DNA of 7,124 nt. Origin: Streptosporangiaceae bacterium. Lineage in GTDB: Bacteria; Actinomycetota; Actinomycetes; Streptosporangiales; Streptosporangiaceae. Under the pieces are notes generated by a model, which worked only from the letters and a program-made list of their open reading frames with translations, searched no databases and was not told the DNA's origin. Where the stretch lies: assembly GCA_030041195.1 (NCBI GenBank), contig JASHOI010000698.1, positions 1 through 7,124 on the forward strand. Reading direction: 5' to 3'. Both the position numbers and the translations under genes were made by a program. Numbering within the stretch: the stretch's first letter is position 1; each line of letters opens with the position of its first letter. Shown here piece after piece: positions 1-6,660 of this stretch.

Positions 1-1036
1 CAGCGGGGCCGCCGGGGCCGTCGGCCGCGCCGGGCTGGCCGGCCCCGGCGCCCTTGGGCAGAATCCCGCCGATCAACGGCGTGTCGTACGGCAGGTCGCG
101 GGCGCCCGCCTCGATCGCCTCCCGGCGCTTGCGCCCCCTGGGCAGCTGGCCGCGGGCACCGCCAGGCGTCTCGGCCGCCGTCTCGTCGGCGTCATCACCC
201 TTGGCCGGCCCACCGCGAACGAAGCCGTGCAGTTCGGCGAGCCTGCTCGGCACGCGGTGCAGCGGCGTTCCGGTGATCACCAGCAGGCCGAAGCCGGTGA
301 CGAGCGTGAGCAGCGGAATCGCGACCCACGGCGTCACGGCGGCCACCAGCGGCGCCGATGCCGCATAGCCGATGAGCCCGCCGGCGCCGCGCATCGCGGC
401 GACGCCGTCCGAGGGCCTGGGCGTGCCGTGCGCGATGTGCACCAGGCCGAGCCCGCCGATGATCAGCGCGGTCCAGCCGATGATCATGCGAGCGGTGTCG
501 GCGTTCCGGTCCGGGTGCCGCAGGTACCGCCACGCGAGCAGGGCCAGCAGGAGCGGCAGCACCCACGCGGCCGAGCCGAACCCGCTCCGCACGACTGCCG
601 AGAGCCCGTGCCCGACCGCACCGCCAAGCCGGAACCAGGTGACAGCGGCCATGATGATCGCCAGGCCCAGGGTGGCCAGCCCGACGCCGTCCCTGCGGTG
701 CGCCGGATCGAGGTCGCGCGCGTGCCGCCCGAACGCCCGCACGGCGGTCCCTAAGGTGTGCGCCAGAGCCATCCACACGCCGCTGATCGCGGCGGCGATC
801 CAGCCGATCAGGATCACGATCGGGTTATGCGACGGCGGCCTGCTGTACCGGCGCCCGCCCCTGCGCCCGTACCCGGTCCTGGACCGGCCACGCTGCCGCT
901 GCCGCGACGGCGGCTTGCGCGCGGACCCGCTCGGACGTTTCCCGGCCCCCGATGAGCGCGACCGCGTGGTGGTGGCACCCTTCGAGCGCGCAGCCTCCTT
1001 AGGGCGCGCTGTACCGCTGGGCGCACGAGTCGCCAT
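1..1036 (-). CDS. ftsK: DNA translocase FtsK, N-terminal part (partial, runs off left edge)
   Basis: FtsK is a septum-anchored DNA pump that clears the chromosome from the division site; this window holds only the first 345 residues. Residues 1-70 are a very basic, Arg/Ser/Pro-rich cytoplasmic tail. Hydrophobic segments follow at about 72-95, 118-135, 156-172, 183-202 and 237-256, with a weaker one near 213-235. A hydrophilic linker begins near 261, starting with RVPSRLAELHGF and containing DLPYDTPLIGG near 314. The motor and gamma domains lie outside the window. The frame is open to the edge, so it has no visible stop. The ATG at 1036-1034 is the first possible start, because an in-frame TAA lies just upstream (1060-1058). 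No Shine-Dalgarno is visible. A TACCGT box (1049-1044) ends 7 nt before the ATG, so a leaderless mRNA is plausible. The identification rests on recalled family features; confidence in FtsK/SpoIIIE is high. Confidence 0.88.
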   Translation of the reverse strand, partial: MATRAPSGTARPKEAARSKGATTTRSRSSGAGKRPSGSARKPPSRQRQRGRSRTGYGRRGGRRYSRPPSHNPIVILIGWIAAAISGVWMALAHTLGTAVRAFGRHARDLDPAHRRDGVGLATLGLAIIMAAVTWFRLGGAVGHGLSAVVRSGFGSAAWVLPLLLALLAWRYLRHPDRNADTARMIIGWTALIIGGLGLVHIAHGTPRPSDGVAAMRGAGGLIGYAASAPLVAAVTPWVAIPLLTLVTGFGLLVITGTPLHRVPSRLAELHGFVRGGPAKGDDADETAAETPGGARGQLPRGRKRREAIEAGARDLPYDTPLIGGILPKGAGAGQPGAADGPGGPA

Positions 1037-1043
1037 GATCTCT

Positions 1044-1049
1044 ACGGTA
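1044..1049 (-). promoter_or_regulatory. Candidate -10 box for ftsK (leaderless start)
   Basis: TACCGT on the minus strand fits the actinobacterial TAnnnT -10 pattern, and transcription starting 7-8 nt later would begin at the A of the ftsK ATG. No convincing -35 is seen; the best is TTCGCT about 18 bp upstream. The same hexamer serves as the candidate -10 of the divergent gene. Confidence 0.35.
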
Positions 1050-1135
1050 CCGGGGGATTAGCGCCCAGCGAAGCAGCGCGAGTGGCGTGTCGCACGCCGG
1101 CCGGAGCTCCGCACCAGTGTGGTGGGACCCCCGCT

Positions 1136-1191
1136 GCTGCTCTAGCACGGTGGTGGGCACCACGACCCCGTTCAGGAAGGGGGCGAGCAGC
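1136..1191. repeat. Nested inverted repeats in the ftsK/monooxygenase intergenic region
   Basis: Outer arms GCTGCTC (1136-1142) and GAGCAGC (1185-1191) are perfect complements. Inside them GTGGT (1150-1154) pairs with ACCAC (1159-1163) across GGGC, and CCCC (1166-1169) can pair with the G-run at 1179-1183 around TTC-AG-GAA. It could be an operator array or a folded RNA element. No tRNA, T-box or known riboswitch signature is seen. The rest of 1037-1208 shows nothing further that can be supported. Confidence 0.35.
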
Positions 1192-1208
1192 GTGTGGGTT
1201 GCGTGTTC

Positions 1209-1238
1209 TTGACGATCGTCGGGTAAGCGACATACCGT
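1209..1238 (+). promoter_or_regulatory. Candidate promoter of the monooxygenase-Rid operon
   Basis: TTGACG (1209-1214) matches a sigma-70-type -35 in five of six positions and is followed after 18 bp by TACCGT (1233-1238), a TAnnnT -10. Transcription would start near 1245, leaving a short leader with GGAGG before the GTG at 1271. A perfect 10-bp palindrome, GACGATCGTC (1211-1220), overlaps the -35 and spacer and could be an operator. Confidence 0.5.
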
Positions 1239-1261
1239 CGGTGGCAGAACCAAAACCGGCG

Positions 1262-1266
1262 GGAGG
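1262..1266 (+). promoter_or_regulatory. Ribosome binding site deciding the GTG start at 1271
   Basis: GGAGG lies 4 nt before GTG 1271, a rather short spacing. It supports 1271 over GTG 1241, which has no upstream Shine-Dalgarno and would precede the predicted transcription start. The frame is open upstream to 1082, but that stretch covers the promoter and has no homology-like content. Confidence 0.5.
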
Positions 1267-1270
1267 CGGC

Positions 1271-3718
1271 GTGCGCATCGCGGTCGTTGGCGGCGGCCCA
1301 GGCGGGCTGTACTTCGCCGCGCTGGCCAGGCAGCTGGACCCGGGCTGCGAGATCACGGTCTGGGAGCGGAACGCGGCCGACGACACGTTCGGCTTCGGCG
1401 TGGTGTTCTCCGACGAGACGCTGGGCGGGATCGAGCACGCCGACCCCGCCGTGTACCGCGCGATGGAGCGGGAGTTCGCCCGCTGGGACGACATCGACGT
1501 CCACTTCAACGGCCAGGTGATCACGAGCGGCGGGCACAGCTTCGCGGCGCTGAGCCGGCGGCGGCTGCTGCAGATCCTGCAGCAGCGCTGCGCCGAGCTG
1601 GGCGTGACCGTGCACTTCCGCGCCGAAGCGCCAGACCCGGTCGCGCTCGCGGCCAGCCACGACCTGGTGGTGGCGGCCGACGGGGCCAACTCGGTCACCA
1701 GGGCCGCGTTCGCCGGCACGTTCCGGCCCGACGTCGACGTGCGCCGGTGCAAGTACATGTGGCTCGGCACCGACAAGGTCTTCGACGCGTTCAAGTTCTA
1801 CATCGAGCAGACGCCGTACGGGGTCATGCAGATCCACGGCTATCCCTACGACGCTACCGGCAGCACGTTCATCGCTGAGATGCACGACACCGTCTGGCAG
1901 GCGGCCGGCTTCACCGCCCCGGCTCTGCCCCCGGGCCGCTCCGACGACGCGTCGATCGAACGGATCCGCGAGCTGTTCGCCGGCGTGCTGGACGGCCACG
2001 CGGTGCACGCGAACAACTCCAAGTGGATCAGCTTCGGCACGCTGCGCTGCGGCAGCTGGCGCCGCGGCAACGTGATCCTGCTCGGCGACGCGGCGCACAC
2101 CGCGCACTTCTCCATCGGCTCGGGCACCAAGCTGGCCATGGAGGACGCGCTGGCCCTCGCCGCCTGCCTGCACGAGCAACCAGACCTTGATACGGCGCTG
2201 GACGCCTACGAGGCCGAGCGCCGGCCGGTCGTCGCGTCGACCCAGCGCGCTGCCCAGGCCAGCCTGGAGTGGTTCGAGAACCTCGGCCAGTACACCGACC
2301 AGGAGCCGGAGCAGTTCGCGTTCAACATCATGACCCGCAGCCGCCGGGTCACCCACGGCAACCTGCGGCTGCGCGACCCGGAGTTCGCCGCGCGGATCGA
2401 CACCTGGTTCGCCGGGCACGAGAAGCGGCGCGGCATGGGCAACGGCGACGTGGTGCCGCCGATGTTCCAGCCGCTGCGGCTGCGCGGCCTGGAGCTGAAG
2501 AACCGGGTGGTCGTGTCCGCGATGGACATGTACTCATCGGCCGACGGTACCCCGTCCGACTTCCACCTGGTCCACCTCGGCGGCAAGGCGCTCGGCGGCG
2601 CGGGCCTGGTGATGACCGAGATGGTCTGCGTCAGCCCGGACGGCCGGATCACGCCGGGCTGCGCGGGCATGTACGCGCCGGAGCACGAGGCCGCCTGGCG
2701 CCGGATCACCGGCTTCGTGCACGAGAACTCGACCGCGAAGATCGGGCTGCAGCTCGGCCACTCCGGCCGCAAGGGCTCCACCCGGCTGATGTGGGAGGGC
2801 ATGGACGAACCGTTGCCGACCGGGAACTGGGAGGTCACAGCGCCGTCCGCGATCCCGTACCTGCCCGGCGTCAGCCAGGTACCCCGAGAGCTGACCGCCG
2901 CCGACCTGACCGAGATCAAAACGAGTTTCCGGAACGCGACGCTAGCCGCCGACCGGAGCGGGTTCGACATACTCGAGCTGCACTGCGCCCACGGCTACCT
3001 GCTCTCGTCGTTCATCTCGCCGGTCACCAACCGCCGCGACGACGAATACGGCGGGTCGCTGGCCGGGCGGCTGCGCTACCCGCTCGAGGTGTTCGCCGCG
3101 ATGCGCGAGGTGTGGCCGGCGGACAAGCCCATGACCGTGCGGATCTCGGCCACCGACTGGTATCCCGGCGGTATCACCGGCGAGGACGCAATCGAGATCG
3201 CACAGGCGCTGTCGGCCGCGGGCGCGGACGCCATCGACGTGTCCACCGGGCAGGTCACGCCGGACGAGGAGCCGGCGTTCGGCCGGTCGTACCAGACGCC
3301 GTTCGCCGACGCGATCCGCAACCGGACCGGGATCGCCACGATCGCGGTCGGCGTGATCTCGTCCTGGGACGACGTGAACTCGATCATCGAAGCCGGCCGC
3401 GCCGACCTGTGCGCGCTCGGCCGGGCCCACCTCTACGACCCGAACTGGACCCTGCACGCCGCCGCGGACCAGGGCTACGATGGCCCGGCCGCGGCCTGGC
3501 CCGACCCGTGGCGGGCCGGGAGCAGGCCGCCGCAGACCGGGCGCAGCGACGGCCCGCGGCCGCGGTTGCAGCTCATCAGGGAGGGCGAGCAGGCCACCCG
3601 GCACGCGCGCTGGCGCAGTGCCAGCCCGGGGGCCGGCCCCCGGACCCCCCAGCCGCCCGCTCGGGCCGGACAGGCCGACCCTCGCGATCGGCATTTGACC
3701 GAGGAGGACCGCACATGA
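1271..3718 (+). CDS. Bifunctional aryl-CoA monooxygenase/OYE-type reductase (anthraniloyl-CoA monooxygenase or salicylyl-CoA 5-hydroxylase family)
   Basis: An 815-residue cytoplasmic flavoenzyme fusion. Residues 1 to about 390 are a class A flavoprotein monooxygenase: GGGPGG (7-12) binds FAD, D137-G138 is the DG motif, and G272-D273 (LLGDAAH) is the second FAD motif. Residues from about 394 are an Old Yellow Enzyme-type reductase, with HSGR (497-500), HCAHGY (571-576, the substrate His pair), YGGS (593-596) and an ALGRAHLYDPNW phosphate/end motif near 726. In anthraniloyl-CoA monooxygenase (EC 1.14.13.40) this pair hydroxylates and then reduces the ring to 2-amino-5-oxocyclohex-1-enecarboxyl-CoA. 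The same fold in SdgC-type enzymes gives gentisyl-CoA from salicylyl-CoA. The nearby benzoate/2-aminobenzoate-type ligase and the Rid gene favour anthranilate, by inference only. The start is GTG, chosen on RBS and promoter position; GTG 1241 would add 10 residues. The last 33 residues are a Pro/Arg-rich tail. The stop overlaps the next start (ATGA). Confidence 0.88.
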   Translation: MRIAVVGGGPGGLYFAALARQLDPGCEITVWERNAADDTFGFGVVFSDETLGGIEHADPAVYRAMEREFARWDDIDVHFNGQVITSGGHSFAALSRRRLLQILQQRCAELGVTVHFRAEAPDPVALAASHDLVVAADGANSVTRAAFAGTFRPDVDVRRCKYMWLGTDKVFDAFKFYIEQTPYGVMQIHGYPYDATGSTFIAEMHDTVWQAAGFTAPALPPGRSDDASIERIRELFAGVLDGHAVHANNSKWISFGTLRCGSWRRGNVILLGDAAHTAHFSIGSGTKLAMEDALALAACLHEQPDLDTALDAYEAERRPVVASTQRAAQASLEWFENLGQYTDQEPEQFAFNIMTRSRRVTHGNLRLRDPEFAARIDTWFAGHEKRRGMGNGDVVPPMFQPLRLRGLELKNRVVVSAMDMYSSADGTPSDFHLVHLGGKALGGAGLVMTEMVCVSPDGRITPGCAGMYAPEHEAAWRRITGFVHENSTAKIGLQLGHSGRKGSTRLMWEGMDEPLPTGNWEVTAPSAIPYLPGVSQVPRELTAADLTEIKTSFRNATLAADRSGFDILELHCAHGYLLSSFISPVTNRRDDEYGGSLAGRLRYPLEVFAAMREVWPADKPMTVRISATDWYPGGITGEDAIEIAQALSAAGADAIDVSTGQVTPDEEPAFGRSYQTPFADAIRNRTGIATIAVGVISSWDDVNSIIEAGRADLCALGRAHLYDPNWTLHAAADQGYDGPAAAWPDPWRAGSRPPQTGRSDGPRPRLQLIREGEQATRHARWRSASPGAGPRTPQPPARAGQADPRDRHLTEEDRT
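3701..3707 (+). promoter_or_regulatory. Strong ribosome binding site of the Rid gene, inside the upstream gene
   Basis: GAGGAGG lies 7 nt before ATG 3715 and within the last codons of the monooxygenase fusion. With the ATGA stop/start overlap it indicates translational coupling of the two proteins. Confidence 0.75.
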
Positions 3719-4113
3719 GGCTAGAGCGGGTCAATCCGCCGGCGCTGGCGCGGCCGTCGGGATTCTCGCACGCGGTGATCGCGGACGGTGGGCGGGTGGT
3801 GTTCCTGGCCGGCCAGGTCGCGCTCGGGCCGGACGGCGCGATCACCGGCAACACGGTCGCCGAGCAGTTCGAGCGGGCGCTGGCCAACCTGCTCGAGGCG
3901 CTGCGCGCGGCGGGCGGCTCACCGGCCGACCTGGCCAGCCTCACCGTGTACGCGGTGGACCTCGGTGACTACCGCGCGCACGGCCGCGAGATCGGCGAGG
4001 CCTGGCGACGGCTGGCCGGCCGGGAGTACCCGGCCATGGCCGCGGTCGGGGTCAGCCGGCTGTGGGAGCCGACGGCGCTGGTCGAGATCCAGGGTTGTGC
4101 GGTCATCGGCTGA
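3715..4113 (+). CDS. Rid/YjgF/YER057c/UK114-family protein lacking the catalytic arginine
   Basis: A 132-residue protein with the full Rid (chorismate mutase-like) fold, which normally forms trimers. The visible landmarks are VVFLAGQVALGPDG (28-41), VAEQFERALANLLEAL (48-63), LTVYAVDLGDYR (76-87) and the C-terminal VSRLWEPTALVEIQG (113-127). In classical RidA, an arginine in a PAR segment (Arg105 in E. coli) binds the carboxylate of imine/enamine substrates. Here the segment reads YPAM, so Met108 stands in its place, while the later glutamate (E124) is kept. That is the state of Rid subfamilies not shown to be classical 2-aminoacrylate deaminases. It starts inside the stop of the monooxygenase-reductase gene, with GAGGAGG 7 nt upstream, so both are made from one mRNA. 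A role on the enamine/imine product of anthraniloyl-CoA turnover is a context-based inference. Its 3' end overlaps the convergent regulator gene by 11 bp. Confidence 0.88.
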   Translation: MRLERVNPPALARPSGFSHAVIADGGRVVFLAGQVALGPDGAITGNTVAEQFERALANLLEALRAAGGSPADLASLTVYAVDLGDYRAHGREIGEAWRRLAGREYPAMAAVGVSRLWEPTALVEIQGCAVIG

Positions 4114-4960
4114 CGCCGGTGACCGCGAGCACGTGAGCGCGCGCCGGGTCGGCCAGCCGCTGGCGCAGCGCGGCGAAGGCCCGGTCGGCCGCCAGCCCGT
4201 TCCAGCCGTCCGGCAGCAGTTCTTCGGGCAGCCCGGGGTCGAGGAACGGCAGCCGGCGCCAGGTGGTGAGCGCCCGGACGTAGTCGGCGAACGCGGCGCC
4301 GGGTGCGGCCTCGTCCGGCCGGGCCAGCACCGGCCCGGCCGCGTCCAGGAAGGTCTGGTACTCCTCCTGCAGCCTGCCGAGGTCCCACCAGCGCGGAATC
4401 TGCTCCTTGAGGTCGCCGAAGGCCTGGTAGTCGGCCCGGAACAGGGTCACGTACCCGGACAGGCCGCAGCGCTCGAGCACCCGGGCGGTCTCGGGAGCGA
4501 GCCGCGCCGGGGCGATCCAGACCCCGGACGAGACCGTGCCGAAGCCGAGCCAGGTCAGCCGGGAGCGCAGTTCGTGCCGCCGCCGGCGCTGCTCCTCGGG
4601 CACGCTGAACACGGCGAGCACCCAGCCGTCGGCCAGCCGGGCCCGGGGCCGGTCGAAGATCCGCTGGTCGCCCTCGGCGAGGATGTCCCTGCCCTGCGGG
4701 GAGAGGCCGTAGCCGGCGGCGCCGTTGTCGCGGCGCGGGTCGAGGACGCCGCGTCGCTTCAGCCGGGAGACCGACGAGCGGACCGCGGCCTCGTCGACGC
4801 CGAGCCCGGACAGCAGCCGGATCAGCGACGCCACGGAGAACCAGCCGCCGGTGTCCCGCGCGTACAGACCGTAGATCGTCACGATCAGCGCCCGCGGCTG
4901 CACCAGCCACGGATCGCCGGTCGGGCCGCCGCCGTCTGCTGCGCCCGTGAAGGTCGTCAT
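4103..4960 (-). CDS. PaaX-family transcriptional regulator
   Basis: A 285-residue regulator matching PaaX along its whole length. Residues about 20-100 are the winged helix-turn-helix (ALIVTIYGLYARDTGGWFSV at 24-43, then AAVRSSVSRLKRRGVL at 58-73). A central domain covers about 110-205 (DGWVLAVFSVPEEQR, LGFGTVSSGVWIAP, then the LFRADY region). The C-terminal domain covers about 205-275 (FLDPGLPEELLPDGWNG). PaaX of the phenylacetate pathway is a repressor released by phenylacetyl-CoA, so an aryl-CoA made by the neighbouring ligase is the likely effector here (inference). It is divergent from the ligase across 58 bp holding a dyad, and its end overlaps the convergent Rid gene by 11 bp. No Shine-Dalgarno precedes the ATG. 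A TATGTT box at 4972-4967 sits 6 nt before it, so the transcript may be leaderless. Confidence 0.9.
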   Translation of the reverse strand: MTTFTGAADGGGPTGDPWLVQPRALIVTIYGLYARDTGGWFSVASLIRLLSGLGVDEAAVRSSVSRLKRRGVLDPRRDNGAAGYGLSPQGRDILAEGDQRIFDRPRARLADGWVLAVFSVPEEQRRRRHELRSRLTWLGFGTVSSGVWIAPARLAPETARVLERCGLSGYVTLFRADYQAFGDLKEQIPRWWDLGRLQEEYQTFLDAAGPVLARPDEAAPGAAFADYVRALTTWRRLPFLDPGLPEELLPDGWNGLAADRAFAALRQRLADPARAHVLAVTGVSR

Positions 4961-4972
4961 CCAAGGAACATA

Positions 4973-4995
4973 GCGGAATACTGTGGGTTATCCGC
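4973..4995. promoter_or_regulatory. Candidate PaaX operator (imperfect dyad) over the ligase promoter
   Basis: GCGGAATA (4973-4980) and TTATCCGC (4988-4995) form an inverted repeat with six of eight positions paired around CTGTGGG. It lies between the divergent regulator and ligase genes and covers TACTGT (4979-4984), a possible -10 of the ligase, so a bound repressor would block transcription. The site is unproven and was found by eye. Confidence 0.4.
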
Positions 4996-5005
4996 GCTGC
5001 GACGA

Positions 5006-5012
5006 GGGAGGT
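5006..5012 (+). promoter_or_regulatory. Ribosome binding site deciding the ATG 5019 start
   Basis: GGGAGGT ends 6 nt before ATG 5019. An in-frame GTG at 4983 would add 12 residues, but it has no Shine-Dalgarno and lies within the candidate promoter/operator, so 5019 is preferred. Confidence 0.7.
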
Positions 5013-5018
5013 CAGGCC

Positions 5019-6635
5019 ATGCGGCTCTCGCCGTCCGGGTACGCCGACACGTTCTGCAGGGACAACCTGCCGCCGGAGGGGTTGTGGCCCGATTTCCGGT
5101 TCACGCTGCCGGAGCTGCAGTACCCGGAGCGGCTGAACGCCGCGGCCGAACTGCTCGACGCGACGGCCGCGGCGTTCGGCGGCGGGCGTCCGTGCCTGCT
5201 GTCCGAGGACCGCACCTGGAGCTACGACGACGTGGTGCGGATCTCCAACCAGGTGGCGTGGGTGCTGGTGGACGAGCTCGGCGTGGTCCCGGGAAACCGG
5301 GTGCTGCTGCGCGGCCCGAACAACCCGTGGCTCGCCGCGTGCTGGCTGGGCGTGGTCAAGGCCGGGGCGGTGGCCGTGGCCACGATGTCGCTGCTGCGTT
5401 CCGGCGAGCTGGCCACGATCTGCGAGGTGGCCCGGCCGACGGTGGCGCTGTGTGATCACCGGTTCACCGAGGACCTGGCCGCGGCCGGTGTGGCCGGGCT
5501 GCAGATCGTCAGCTACGGGGGCGCCGGGCCGGAGGATCTGACGGCGCGGATCGAGCCGATGCCGCGCAACTTCTCCGCCGTGGATGCCGCGGCCGACGAC
5601 GTGGCGATGATCGCGTTCACCTCGGGCACCACCGGGCGGCCCAAGGCGGCCATGCACTTCCATCGCGACCTGCTCGCGATCGCGGACACGTTCTCCCGGC
5701 ACGTGCTCAAACCGCGCGCCGACGACATCTTCACCGGCACCCCGCCGCTGGCGTTCACCTATGGGCTCGGCGGGCTGCTGGTGTTCCCGCTGCGGGCGGG
5801 TGCGTCGACCTTGCTGCTGGAGAAGGCGACCCCCGCGGAGCTGGCGGACCACATCGCCGCGTTCGGGGTCACGGTGCTGTCCACAGCCCCGACCGCGTTC
5901 CGCGCCATGCTCGCCGCCGGCAAGGCCAGCCAGCTGCGCGGGCTGCGGCGGCCGGTGTCCGCCGGCGAGCACCTGTCCGCCTCGACCTGGCAGGCGTTCT
6001 ACGACGCGACCGGCGTGAAGATCATCGACGGCATCGGCAGCACCGAGATGCTGCACATCTTCATCTCCTCGGCCGACGACGAGATCCGGCCGGGGTCCAC
6101 CGGCCGGGCGGTGCCCGGCTATGAGGCCACGATCCTGGACTCCGAGGGCAAGCCGGTCGCCGACGGCACGCCGGGCCGGCTGGCCGTCAAGGGACCGACC
6201 GGCTGCACGTACCTGGCCGACGAGCGGCAGCGCAGTTACGTGCAGGACGGCTGGAACTTCACCGGCGACACCTACGTACGCGACGCCGAGGGTTACTTCT
6301 GGTACCAGGCGCGCAGCGACGACATGATCATCTCGGGCGGCTACAACATCGCCGGGCCGGAGATCGAGGAGGCGCTGCTCGGTCACCCGGACGTGGCCGA
6401 GTGCGGCGTGGTGGGCGTTCCCGACGAGGCCAGGGGCCAGATCGTCAAGGCCTACGTGGTGCTGCGGGACGGCGCGCCCGGCGGCGACGCCAAAGTGGCC
6501 GAGTTGCAGGAGTTCGTGAAGCAGCGGATCGCGCCGTACAAGTACCCGCGTGCGGTGGAGTTCCTGGCCGCGCTGCCCCGGACCAACACCGGCAAGCTGC
6601 AGCGCTACCGCCTCCGCGACCTCTCAAACAGCTAG
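5019..6635 (+). CDS. Benzoate/2-aminobenzoate-CoA ligase family protein
   Basis: A 538-residue adenylate-forming enzyme of the ANL superfamily that should convert an aromatic acid, ATP and CoA to aryl-CoA via an aryl-AMP. Motifs in order are the phosphate loop SGTTGRPK (202-209), GIGSTE (338-343), TGD with the ribose-binding Asp417, the hinge/A8 region around ARSDDMIISGGYNIAG, and the C-terminal PRTNTGKLQR with catalytic Lys526. The N-terminal segment (TFCRDNLPPEGLWPDF, then LPELQYPERLN) and APYKYPR before the catalytic lysine are typical of benzoate-CoA ligases, and the N-terminus most resembles what I recall of 2-aminobenzoate-CoA ligases (EC 6.2.1.32). Its presence beside an anthraniloyl/salicylyl-CoA hydroxylase makes it the likely supplier of that enzyme's substrate. 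The exact acid (anthranilate, salicylate, benzoate) cannot be read from sequence alone. It has its own promoter region and ends before a strong hairpin. Confidence 0.88.
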   Translation: MRLSPSGYADTFCRDNLPPEGLWPDFRFTLPELQYPERLNAAAELLDATAAAFGGGRPCLLSEDRTWSYDDVVRISNQVAWVLVDELGVVPGNRVLLRGPNNPWLAACWLGVVKAGAVAVATMSLLRSGELATICEVARPTVALCDHRFTEDLAAAGVAGLQIVSYGGAGPEDLTARIEPMPRNFSAVDAAADDVAMIAFTSGTTGRPKAAMHFHRDLLAIADTFSRHVLKPRADDIFTGTPPLAFTYGLGGLLVFPLRAGASTLLLEKATPAELADHIAAFGVTVLSTAPTAFRAMLAAGKASQLRGLRRPVSAGEHLSASTWQAFYDATGVKIIDGIGSTEMLHIFISSADDEIRPGSTGRAVPGYEATILDSEGKPVADGTPGRLAVKGPTGCTYLADERQRSYVQDGWNFTGDTYVRDAEGYFWYQARSDDMIISGGYNIAGPEIEEALLGHPDVAECGVVGVPDEARGQIVKAYVVLRDGAPGGDAKVAELQEFVKQRIAPYKYPRAVEFLAALPRTNTGKLQRYRLRDLSNS

Positions 6636-6660
6636 CCCCGCCCGCGCCCTCTCCCTGTGA

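Noticed and set aside
195..776. 193-codon minus-strand frame and several plus-strand frames across 54-1061
   Set aside because: They are alternative frames of the ftsK gene. The true frame has no stop before the window edge and gives the membrane segments and family landmarks.
1120..1200. Possible tRNA or known riboswitch in the intergenic region
   Set aside because: The repeats do not form a cloverleaf, no T-loop consensus is present, and no riboswitch core is recognisable.
1082..1270. N-terminal extension of the monooxygenase from the ATG at 1082
   Set aside because: It would place coding sequence over the promoter and inverted repeats, has no RBS, and adds 63 residues before the FAD-binding strand, which in this family starts at the N-terminus.
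1172..2419. 415-codon minus-strand frame opposite the monooxygenase domain
   Set aside because: No domain is recognisable, the composition is biased, and it is fully antisense to a well-supported gene.
2269..4113. 614-codon plus-strand frame running into the Rid gene
   Set aside because: Before 3715 it is an out-of-frame shadow of the monooxygenase fusion with Arg/Ala-rich nonsense. Only the portion from ATG 3715, preceded by GAGGAGG, encodes a recognisable protein.
3969..6386. 805-codon open frame on the minus strand
   Set aside because: It lies antisense to the ligase and in another frame of the regulator gene. Its product is Arg/Gly/Pro-rich low-complexity sequence without motifs, as expected from high-GC codon use.
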